From: Thermoproteota archaeon
GTDB taxonomy: Archaea > Korarchaeota > Korarchaeia > Korarchaeales > Korarchaeaceae
Assembly (NCBI GenBank): GCA_003661365.1
Contig: QMVZ01000060.1
Span: 1 to 8,693, forward strand
DNA length: 8,693 nt
Direction: 5' to 3'
Shown: piece by piece, positions 1 through 5,394 of the stretch
Position numbering within the stretch: position 1 is the first letter of the stretch
Layout of the letters: every line of letters begins with the position of its first letter
Made by a program: the position numbers and the translations under genes
The notes under the pieces: model-generated
Database searches by the model: none
Told to the model about the DNA's origin: nothing
What the model saw: only the letters and a program-made list of their open reading frames with translations

Positions 1-1
1 A

Positions 2-451
2 GATCCTCGTTTCGTTTTCAGATGGATAGAGGAGAATTTACCTCTCTTCTACAAAGAACCTAAAGCTCTTCGTTCAGCCTATGATGCTCTATCAAGGGCA
101 GATCTATTCTTTAGAAGAGCTTCTGAAACAGGCAGAATGGGTCTTCTATCGTACTCCATTGATATGATGACGTTCGGAGTTTGCACCTCAAAAACACAAA
201 AACCAACTGGATGGGTTAAATTTAGGTTCCCTGACATTATTAGAAAAAGATCTGCAACCAAAGAAATTAGAAAAGAAGCAAAAGAAATAGCTCTGATGTT
301 AGCAAAGAAACTTCACATATCATCTTCGAAAGTAATAGAAGAAATATTCCCAATAATCAAGGAGGACATTAAGAGAAAGGGATTAATCTTAGAACATATT
401 TCTCACGAGATAGGGGTTCCAAAAGAGAGATTGAAGGAAATTATTGGATAG
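2..451 (+). CDS. rfcL: Replication factor C large subunit, C-terminal part (5' truncated by window edge)
   Basis: This is the last 149 codons of an open frame that enters from the left edge, so the true start lies outside the window. RfcL is the large subunit of the archaeal clamp loader, an AAA+ complex with RfcS that opens the PCNA ring and loads it at primer-template junctions. The visible part is the alpha-helical collar and tail. Residues 8-36 of the fragment carry the RfcL-type segment WIEEN...YDALSRADLF, followed by a helical region (SYSIDMMTFGV) and a Lys/Arg/Glu-rich tail ending LKEIIG. The AAA+ domain is not visible. The tail shows no clear C-terminal PCNA-binding (PIP) motif of the type Q-x-x-L/I-x-x-F-F/L, which many archaeal RfcL proteins have. 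The TAG stop lies one base from the stop of the convergent winged-helix gene. The assignment rests on recognised collar motifs. Confidence 0.88.
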   Translation, partial: DPRFVFRWIEENLPLFYKEPKALRSAYDALSRADLFFRRASETGRMGLLSYSIDMMTFGVCTSKTQKPTGWVKFRFPDIIRKRSATKEIRKEAKEIALMLAKKLHISSSKVIEEIFPIIKEDIKRKGLILEHISHEIGVPKERLKEIIG

Positions 452-452
452 T

Positions 453-752
453 TTACTTCGTTTCCTTTTCCTTTAAAGAGAATAGAGCCAAAATCTTCCT
501 AGTCATCGGATGTCTCTTATTCAACCTGAAAATTCTGATTCTCCCTAGCCTGTGCTCTTCTACAATTCCTAACTCCAACAAATTGCCCAAGTGTCTTCTA
601 GTGACCTCAAAGCTTAGATGTGCTTCTTTAGCAAGACTTGTTATGTTCAACATCTCATGCTTAGCCAGCAGGTATAGGATCCTAATTCTTCCTCTGGATG
701 AAAGACTACGTTCAATTAACTCAAAAGATGGTTTCTGATCAATTTCAGACAT
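453..752 (-). CDS. Small winged-helix DNA-binding protein (ArsR/MarR-like fold), last gene of the Orc1-like cassette
   Basis: A 99-residue protein that is almost entirely one winged helix-turn-helix domain. It has a helix around residues 9-20, a second helix (RIRILYLLAKHE), an HTH pair ITSLAKEAHLS / EVTRRHLGNLLELG, and a beta-wing (IVEEHRLGRIRIFRLN), then a basic tail ending KEKETK. I infer a DNA-binding regulator or an accessory of the upstream ATPase; no effector domain or metal-binding cysteines are visible. The frame extends to TTG 767, but ATG 752 is chosen because a GGTGA ribosome-binding site lies 8 bases upstream. That choice overlaps the end of the Orc1-like gene by 8 bases and so implies translational coupling. 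Its TAA stop converges with the rfcL stop with one base between. The specific family is not identified. Confidence 0.8.
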   Translation of the reverse strand: MSEIDQKPSFELIERSLSSRGRIRILYLLAKHEMLNITSLAKEAHLSFEVTRRHLGNLLELGIVEEHRLGRIRIFRLNKRHPMTRKILALFSLKEKETK

Positions 753-1962
753 CCATATCTTCACCAACTATCGCGCTTTCAATGAGTTGCCTTACCCTTT
801 CTTCGAGAGACTTAGCTGGAAAGGCGTTCATTCCAATCAGAGTAGTTTGACCTCGATACCCTTTCCCAGATTTTCTTAATTCTATGAAACCTCTTTCCCC
901 GAGGCTTCTAATTCTTCGCCACACCGCAGTATGACCATATGGAGGAACCCCATACTCCTCGCAAATCACCCGATATTCCTCTTCTACCTTGCCCATACGA
1001 ACGAGAACATCTTGACTCTTTATCAGCGTCCTAGAGACAGCTAGTAGGAGAATCTTCTCATGTAGTGGAAGGTCTCTAATTTCCTCATCAGTACACTCTC
1101 TCTCCTCCATGGGTCTGTCAAAAGACCCAGCTATCCTCACGTGCTCAGGCAATATCCTATCATTACCATCCATTTCCGCCAAAAGAGCGGCTTGATGTAA
1201 TAAGCCAATGGCATATCTGGCAGAACCTCTGTTTGGTTTGGATGCTAGCTCTGCTATCTGTTCTAATACTTCCTCGTCATAAGAGCCCTCTCTAAGAGCA
1301 AGTCTAGCCCTATATTTTAGTATATCAAATAGCTGCTCCTTTGAGTAAGGCTCAAAAGTCATTTTGAGTGTTATGAAACTCCATAGGATCGGTTTCAACA
1401 AGTAAGGGGGGAACCATTCTCGGACAATCAAGATAACTGGAGGGGGTTTAATAGGGCTACCTTCATGCATTCTAAATATTCCATAAATGAGCTCTTCCCC
1501 TTCTTTTTCATTGCCTCTAAGTTCCTGAAGCTCGTCCAATATTATGAAGACTCTCTTTTTAGAGGCCATGAGTGCATCCTCTAGGGTTGAGAGCCATTCT
1601 GATAGACTCAAACCTCTCGAGGGGAATTCAGGATAGATCGTTCTTATGATCTCCCTCAAAACTAAATTTGGAGACCCCTTTCTCTTACAATTCACATATG
1701 CTGGCTGAAATTTGTCGCTGAGTTCTTTGGCAAAACTCTTTACAAAGAATCTAGATACTACTGTTTTTCCAACACCGATCTTCCCCTTTATCAAAACTAC
1801 GGGGCCTGAGCTGTCTGGATTTTCTTTTAGAGAACTAAATGCAACTCTTAAGGCATTCAATTCCTTCCCTCTATGAGGAAGGGAAGGAGGCAGATGACTA
1901 GGCATTAGTTTTTCTTCATCTTTTATGATTTTTCTCAAATCAATGGCTGGAGTGTGTCCCAT
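745..1962 (-). CDS. Orc1/Cdc6-family AAA+ ATPase with C-terminal winged helix, divergent
   Basis: A 405-residue protein of the usual length for archaeal Orc1/Cdc6, the replication-origin binder that recruits MCM. Family features in order are the N-terminal KIIKDEEKL...LPPSLPHRGKEL (residues 11-35), Walker A GKIGVGKT (60-67), Walker B VFIILDEL (138-145, D143/E144), FEPYSKEQLFDIL (203-215), sensor 2 RGSAR (245-249), and a C-terminal winged helix starting LPLHEKILLLA (298-308) with the wing near 355-375. Two regions are atypical. Where the family usually has a sensor-1 Ser-Asn-Asp there is VREW (180-183), and the following DPRV-type segment is replaced by KPILWSF. It is therefore probably a diverged paralogue rather than a standard initiator. 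ATG 1962 is kept because the family N-terminus aligns from there; no ribosome-binding site is evident, and the gene overlaps the upstream membrane-protein gene by 23 bases, which suggests coupling. Confidence 0.88.
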   Translation of the reverse strand: MGHTPAIDLRKIIKDEEKLMPSHLPPSLPHRGKELNALRVAFSSLKENPDSSGPVVLIKGKIGVGKTVVSRFFVKSFAKELSDKFQPAYVNCKRKGSPNLVLREIIRTIYPEFPSRGLSLSEWLSTLEDALMASKKRVFIILDELQELRGNEKEGEELIYGIFRMHEGSPIKPPPVILIVREWFPPYLLKPILWSFITLKMTFEPYSKEQLFDILKYRARLALREGSYDEEVLEQIAELASKPNRGSARYAIGLLHQAALLAEMDGNDRILPEHVRIAGSFDRPMEERECTDEEIRDLPLHEKILLLAVSRTLIKSQDVLVRMGKVEEEYRVICEEYGVPPYGHTAVWRRIRSLGERGFIELRKSGKGYRGQTTLIGMNAFPAKSLEERVRQLIESAIVGEDMDV

Positions 1963-3073
1963 AATTAAGTATAGATATAAGATTTGGGTTCATAATCTTT
2001 TCAGACTCCTTAGTCAGTCGAGAGATCTTTCCGAAAAGTTTTCTGAGGTACATCATTCCACCCCCCTTATACAAGAGGGACGCCGAAAGCAGGAAAGATA
2101 TCAACGGTAGGCTTACTATGGCTATTTTAAGTAGAAATACCTTTCTTAAGAATCGTTCTGTTTCAGAAATAAGCCCATCAAGGTAGGTATCGCTTAGGAT
2201 CTGAAATGCTCTCTCTTCAAATCTAGCAAGCGAAACTTTCTCCAGCAACCGTAAAACCGTTTCGTGATTAAATGAGTAGGGTAGGTTCTCCTCTAACCGG
2301 TTCTCTAAATCCTCAAGTTTTTTCAAAATTCTTTTCTCGTCATCACCTAGGCTCTTCAAATCTAGAAATAGATTTTGAATTCCGGCCACTGCTGGATCCC
2401 TTCTTTCGATCAATGGATCTCTAAACACCCAAACTAAAGTCACTCTATCTTCTTTCCAGTTGACAATGGCTGAAGATTGTCTTGGAACAACTTGTAGTGC
2501 AGAATATCCCTTTGGGAGAGTTACAGTAAGTTTCAAGACATCAACTAAAACTATGGGAAGAGGAGGTCTTACAATGGTTACCCATTGGAGGACTCCCCCT
2601 CTAATTAGTTGTAGAAACCCCCCTCTAAACTCATAGTGAACCCAATATTCCCCTGCCTTTCCGAGGACTGGTTCTCCCTCCCCAGTCAAGTTGAAACTTA
2701 TCGATATCCTGCTCCAGTTTGGTCCTTTAATGAAATCAACTCTGGGTTCAATATCTGTGTTGAATCTGATAGCATTTATTCCTTCAGGTTCTGCGGCTTC
2801 TGCACACTTTTCCTTTACGTAGTCAACCATCTTATTTCTAAAATACTCCCTTAACGTCTCATTGTCGAAAATAGCTGCTAAAGCAGCTGCTGAATAGCTG
2901 TATGATGTGTAATTGATTACAACGTTAACGTTTTTCTCATCAACAAAGTATAATGAAGCGTCAGCGGCTCCAAGCACCCTCATTTCTCTGGAGGCTTCTG
3001 AAGGCTCTAATAAAACTGTAAAGAGCGATACAATCATAATTATAGTTAGAATTATGGCCCTTCGTCCGTTCAA
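1940..3073 (-). CDS. Membrane-anchored extracytoplasmic protein of unknown function, first gene of the cassette
   Basis: A 377-residue protein I do not recognise. It has a basic start (NGRR) and a hydrophobic signal or anchor at residues 6-22. A predicted extracytoplasmic domain covers about 25-311 and carries four N-glycosylation sequons (N54, N71, N119, N128). A charged, coiled-coil-like stretch lies at about 240-265, one transmembrane helix at about 312-335, and a basic tail of about 42 residues (336-377) should face the cytoplasm. The beta-rich middle (LKLTVTLPKGYSALQVVP) is typical of exported archaeal proteins. The start is TTG at 3073: an in-frame stop lies three codons upstream and GGTGA at 3083-3087 sits 9 bases ahead, while later starts would cut the signal sequence. 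It is followed by an overlapping Orc1/Cdc6-like gene, so the cytoplasmic tail could contact that ATPase; this is inference from position only. Confidence 0.72.
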   Translation of the reverse strand: MNGRRAIILTIIMIVSLFTVLLEPSEASREMRVLGAADASLYFVDEKNVNVVINYTSYSYSAAALAAIFDNETLREYFRNKMVDYVKEKCAEAAEPEGINAIRFNTDIEPRVDFIKGPNWSRISISFNLTGEGEPVLGKAGEYWVHYEFRGGFLQLIRGGVLQWVTIVRPPLPIVLVDVLKLTVTLPKGYSALQVVPRQSSAIVNWKEDRVTLVWVFRDPLIERRDPAVAGIQNLFLDLKSLGDDEKRILKKLEDLENRLEENLPYSFNHETVLRLLEKVSLARFEERAFQILSDTYLDGLISETERFLRKVFLLKIAIVSLPLISFLLSASLLYKGGGMMYLRKLFGKISRLTKESEKIMNPNLISILNYGTHSSH

Positions 3074-3082
3074 GCTAGATCA

Positions 3083-3087
3083 TCACC
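3083..3087 (-). promoter_or_regulatory. Ribosome-binding site GGTGA deciding the TTG start at 3073
   Basis: GGTGA on the minus strand, 9 bases ahead of TTG 3073. The same GGTGA motif occurs ahead of the starts at 752, 5365, 7086 and 7772, and it matches the archaeal 16S 3' end (ATCACC). Confidence 0.65.
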
Positions 3088-3103
3088 CATTCCTCTGAAG
3101 GAA

Positions 3104-3180
3104 ATCTTAAAGATAATTGTCATATTGTGAATCTCGTTTAAGTATTAGGTCAGTCAATACTATAAGCGAGTCCAAGAGGT
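3104..3180. promoter_or_regulatory. Divergent promoter region of the two ATPase transcription units, with a dyad
   Basis: The 116-bp gap between starts 3073 (-) and 3190 (+) contains TATA-like TTTAAGTA at 3137-3144 on the plus strand. It would place a start point near 3166, ahead of a GAGGT ribosome-binding site at 3176-3180 and ATG 3190. The minus-strand gene could use the same element read backwards (TACTTAAA) or TTTAAGAT at 3104-3111. An inverted repeat AGTATT/AATACT with 9 bases between (3141-3161) overlaps the TATA-like element and is a possible operator. The promoter is plausible; the operator is speculative. Confidence 0.45.
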
Positions 3181-3189
3181 ATCATGTAG

Positions 3190-4350
3190 ATGACTGGGAC
3201 TAAGATTGATGAAAGTGCCTACCTAAGATGGCTATTAAAGTACAATCCATTTATTCATTTATCTAGTGAAAGTCTAAAATCTGTCGGGAATTTTCATGTG
3301 TGGACGGAAACAGATAAGGCCTTTTGGAATTCCGTTAAGGACTTCTTAGAGAACAAGAAGAAGAATCTTGTCTTTTTAGTGGGTGAATTTGGAAGTGGTA
3401 AAACTCATAGATTGAGACTCCTTTACGAAACACTAGAAGAAGTGCCTTGCATCTACATAAAAGTAGATTCTCAGGATTCTCGTGATGTAATGAGAGGCAT
3501 AGAAGCAGCCCTGCATTCGCTTGAAATAATCCCAGCCAGACATCTAAAGAAGGTTATCCTTTCACTTGCTGGAAAAAAGTCAGATGGATATGCTAACGAT
3601 CCAGAAACAGCAGCTAAAGAAGCTGCCTCTATGATGAATAATAGGGAAGAAGCAATCCTCCTAATAGATGAGATCGAGAATGTGATACTGAATAACTCAA
3701 AAGAAGAAGCTAAGGCCTTCACAAAATACCTCATCTCCCTATACAATGCTCTTTCAGATGGAAAAATGATAGTAGTAGCTTGTATACCAAAAGCATATGA
3801 GACCATTAAGCACATGTTGTGGGGATTTAATCCACCTCCAACCGTAATCAGAGTAAAAAACATCTCTGATGAGGAAGCTAAGGAAATAATTGATCGTCGA
3901 TTGAAGCTTGTTTTTGATTTTAAGAAGCAGGGAAGTATCTTTGGAAATCACTTCTTAAGTAAGGAAACCATCGCAGAGTTGAATAAGATATCTGGAGGCA
4001 ATCCCAGAAAGCTAATGCAGCTCTTTAGAAATATTCTCCTTACTGCTCCCAGCTTGGATGACAAGGAAGTGAAAAAGGCTATAAGATCCTTAAGTGGAAT
4101 AAGAGAAGAAATCGAGAAGGAGGAGAAAGAGACTCCAAAGTATGAGGAATATCTCAGAATGATTAGGACAAGAATCGGCAATAGGAAATACTTTTCACTA
4201 ATAGAAGCAGCAGAGGCTACAGAGTTATCATTAACGGACATAAAATCCGTCCTGAATGAATTAAGGGCAAGGAATCTTGTTGTTAAAAAAGGTGTCAGAT
4301 ATTACTTCACCGAAAGCGCACTTAAGCTTGCAGAGATGGCAAGCAGTTAG
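3190..4350 (+). CDS. AAA+ ATPase with C-terminal winged helix (ORC/Cdc6- or ExeA/TniB-like P-loop ATPase)
   Basis: A 386-residue P-loop ATPase. It begins with a KYNPF segment (residues 17-21), then Walker A GEFGSGKT (65-72), Walker B AILLIDEIE (155-163, D160/E161) and a sensor-1-like strand MIVVACIPKAYE (193-204). GGNPRKLMQLF (269-279) resembles the sensor-2 region of ORC, ExeA and TniB-type ATPases. A charged linker (about 304-320) leads to a winged helix (about 320-382) with SLTDIKSVLNELRARNLV. It therefore looks like a DNA-binding or DNA-loading ATPase of the broad ORC-like group, not a standard Orc1/Cdc6: the LPHR N-terminal motif is missing and the middle differs. ATG 3190 is supported by GAGGT 9 bases upstream. 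It is transcribed away from the other ATPase cassette and followed closely by the candidate RNA promoter. Substrate and role are unknown. Confidence 0.83.
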   Translation: MTGTKIDESAYLRWLLKYNPFIHLSSESLKSVGNFHVWTETDKAFWNSVKDFLENKKKNLVFLVGEFGSGKTHRLRLLYETLEEVPCIYIKVDSQDSRDVMRGIEAALHSLEIIPARHLKKVILSLAGKKSDGYANDPETAAKEAASMMNNREEAILLIDEIENVILNNSKEEAKAFTKYLISLYNALSDGKMIVVACIPKAYETIKHMLWGFNPPPTVIRVKNISDEEAKEIIDRRLKLVFDFKKQGSIFGNHFLSKETIAELNKISGGNPRKLMQLFRNILLTAPSLDDKEVKKAIRSLSGIREEIEKEEKETPKYEEYLRMIRTRIGNRKYFSLIEAAEATELSLTDIKSVLNELRARNLVVKKGVRYYFTESALKLAEMASS

Positions 4351-4361
4351 CTTATAGTGAA

Positions 4362-4369
4362 TTTTTATA
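4362..4369 (+). promoter_or_regulatory. TATA box for the candidate RNA at about 4394
   Basis: TTTTTATA centred near 4366, 12 bases after the upstream stop codon and about 27 bases before the GGGCG that opens the GC-rich island. That is the expected archaeal TATA to start-point distance, and no open frame follows. Confidence 0.5.
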
Positions 4370-4393
4370 GCTTCCAATTACTCTTTTCTTTTA

Positions 4394-4470
4394 GGGCGAG
4401 GGCGAGGATCGATTCGAGCCCGGCGAGATATTATTCAATGAGCGTGATCTTGAGTAGTGAGCCCCGCCCG
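4394..4470 (+). ncRNA. Candidate structured RNA, unidentified
   Basis: A sharply GC-rich island in an AT-rich 218-bp gap that has no convincing ORF. Its ends pair: GGGCG (4394-4398) with CGCCC (4465-4469), continuing as GGGC (4400-4403) with GCCC (4461-4464) around one bulged A. This gives a 9-bp terminal stem. An alternative inner hairpin is GGGC-GA-GGA-loop-TTC-GA-GCCC (4400-4421), whose facing GA steps could form tandem sheared G-A pairs as in kink-turn-type motifs. A second helix AGGATC/GATCTT (4405-4410 with 4446-4451) is also possible. A TATA box lies 27 bases upstream, and a T run at 4519-4523 could end a longer transcript of about 130 nt. I see no clean box C/D or ACA motifs, and it is not a canonical tRNA. 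GC-rich islands in AT-rich thermophilic archaea are often RNA genes. The boundaries are approximate. Confidence 0.45.
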
Positions 4471-4536
4471 ATATATGGAAATAATTCGCTTAGTAAAGAA
4501 AGAACTTGTAAAGAGCCATTTTTCAATACGTAATAT

Positions 4537-4545
4537 TATTAAATT
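4537..4545 (+). promoter_or_regulatory. TATA box of tRNA-Val
   Basis: TTATTAAAT, centred about 27 bases ahead of the tRNA 5' end at 4569, the expected spacing for an archaeal promoter. Confidence 0.6.
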
Positions 4546-4568
4546 CCTAAGTAGTCTCTACGAAAAGA

Positions 4569-4641
4569 GGGCCGGTGGTCTAGTGGCTATGACGCCGCCT
4601 TGACGAGGCGGAGGTCGAGGGTTCGATTCCCTCCCGGCCCA
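4569..4641 (+). tRNA. tRNA-Val (anticodon GAC)
   Basis: A complete 73-nt cloverleaf. The acceptor stem is GGGCCGG (4569-4575) with CCGGCCC (4634-4640), and the discriminator is A4641. The D arm contains GGTCTAGTGG. The anticodon stem CCGCC/GGCGG encloses loop TTGACGA with anticodon GAC at 4602-4604. The T arm is GAGGG-TTCGATT-CCCTC. There is no intron and no encoded CCA (CTA follows), unlike the tRNA-Glu gene later in the window. The minus-strand riboflavin kinase frame reads into its antisense. Confidence 0.98.
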
Positions 4642-5365
4642 CTAGCTTTTTCTGAAGGACAGGTCTTTCTAACAATAACTGTACAGATACAATATCTCCG
4701 TCTCTAAGGTGCAGCCTTTCCCTAAGGTTTTTATCGCTTATGATCTCTAGCACTTCGTCACTATAGTGACGTCTCTCAGCATAGATAGCATAGCAGACTA
4801 AATCTTCATTGATTCTAATGGGAAGAGCGACTACAAACCCAAAAGTTCTGCCCTCTTCCTTAAATCCAGGGATGTACACTGCGGCTGGACATGAAATTCT
4901 CCATTTACGGACTATCTCCACATCCTGAGAACCTCTTATCCTTAAGTTCAAAGTACCCGGAAAGGGGGTTTGCCCTAAAAGTTCCTCAAAAGCCTTTAGA
5001 TATCCCTTTCGTGTCACGTAATAAGCGCCTTCTCCCATTCCAGTAAATACCTGGCCCTCAACAACGAGCCTGCCTTCAAGTAAACGGGTAGAAAACACCG
5101 AATCTAAGACTCGGTAAATACCTCTAAGAGCCCTATATCCCTTATCATTCAGCTTTACCAGATATTCTCCCTTCTTTCCTCTTTCTATCATAATATATCC
5201 AGAATCATAGGCCTCACGAAGCCATCTACTCAATGTGGCTTTCGAAACTTTCAACCTACTGATAAGCATCTTGCTACTAACTGGACGTACATGTCCTGAG
5301 AGCTTAACCAATTCTATTAGGAGGTATTGGGTTCTTGCCTTCATTCCAGCCATTTCTTCTTTCAT
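4580..5365 (-). CDS. ribK: CTP-dependent riboflavin kinase with N-terminal HTH domain (RibK/RbkR type)
   Basis: This archaeal enzyme makes FMN from riboflavin using CTP. HTH-fused members (RbkR) have also been described as regulators of riboflavin genes. An N-terminal winged helix (LISRLKVSKATLSRWLREA) spans about the first 80 residues. The kinase domain shows EGQVFTGMGEGAYYV, GQTPFPGTLNL, CPAAVYIPGF, YAERRHYSDEVLEIIS and NLRERLHLRDGDIVSV, in family order. ATG 5365 is chosen because GGTGA lies 5 bases upstream; GTG 5374 and ATGs 5353 and 5344 are alternatives. The C-terminus is odd. After LQKK the frame continues through the antisense of tRNA-Val, giving a GREGIEPS-type tail to a stop at 4580. 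Loss of one base from the five-A run (4647-4651) would instead give a TAG at 4642-4644, just clear of the tRNA. A 29-base gap separates it from the upstream translin-like gene, with a TTAAAATA element inside that gap. Confidence 0.9.
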   Translation of the reverse strand: MKEEMAGMKARTQYLLIELVKLSGHVRPVSSKMLISRLKVSKATLSRWLREAYDSGYIMIERGKKGEYLVKLNDKGYRALRGIYRVLDSVFSTRLLEGRLVVEGQVFTGMGEGAYYVTRKGYLKAFEELLGQTPFPGTLNLRIRGSQDVEIVRKWRISCPAAVYIPGFKEEGRTFGFVVALPIRINEDLVCYAIYAERRHYSDEVLEIISDKNLRERLHLRDGDIVSVQLLLERPVLQKKLVGREGIEPSTSASSRRRHSH

Positions 5366-5383
5366 TGATTTCACCAGGCTCGG

Positions 5384-5391
5384 TATTTTAA
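5384..5391 (-). promoter_or_regulatory. Possible TATA box of the riboflavin kinase gene
   Basis: TTAAAATA on the minus strand, centred about 23 bases before ATG 5365. It could give a near-leaderless transcript separate from the upstream translin-like gene. It lies in a 29-base gap, so readthrough from upstream is equally possible. Confidence 0.35.
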
Positions 5392-5394
5392 TGA

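Noticed and set aside
137..451. Separate 104-residue gene starting at ATG 137
   Set aside because: The frame is open to the window edge and the upstream residues carry RfcL collar motifs, so this ATG is internal.
2450..2475. Origin-recognition-like TTTCCAGTTGACA
   Set aside because: It is a single imperfect match inside a coding region; no repeated origin boxes or AT-rich unwinding region were seen in the gap at 3074-3189, so no origin is called.
3060..3090. Box C-like GTGATGA on the minus strand (C/D RNA)
   Set aside because: No D box follows at the right distance; the GGTGATGA is better explained as the ribosome-binding site for TTG 3073.
3090..3103. TTCC-TCTGAA-GGAA inverted repeat as an operator
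   Set aside because: Four-base arms are too short to stand out by chance.
3471..4241. Open frames on the minus strand opposite the 3190-4350 ATPase
   Set aside because: Low-complexity translations antisense to a gene with clear Walker motifs; shadows.
4394..4470. Canonical, permuted or minus-strand tRNA
   Set aside because: The minus-strand ends can form an acceptor-like stem, but the T arm does not pair and no D or anticodon arm fits. A permuted arrangement lacks a matching acceptor strand.
4580..4641. Protein tail GREGIEPS... as a real domain of the riboflavin kinase
   Set aside because: It is the antisense translation of tRNA-Val, a familiar artefact; kept only as a flagged C-terminal oddity.
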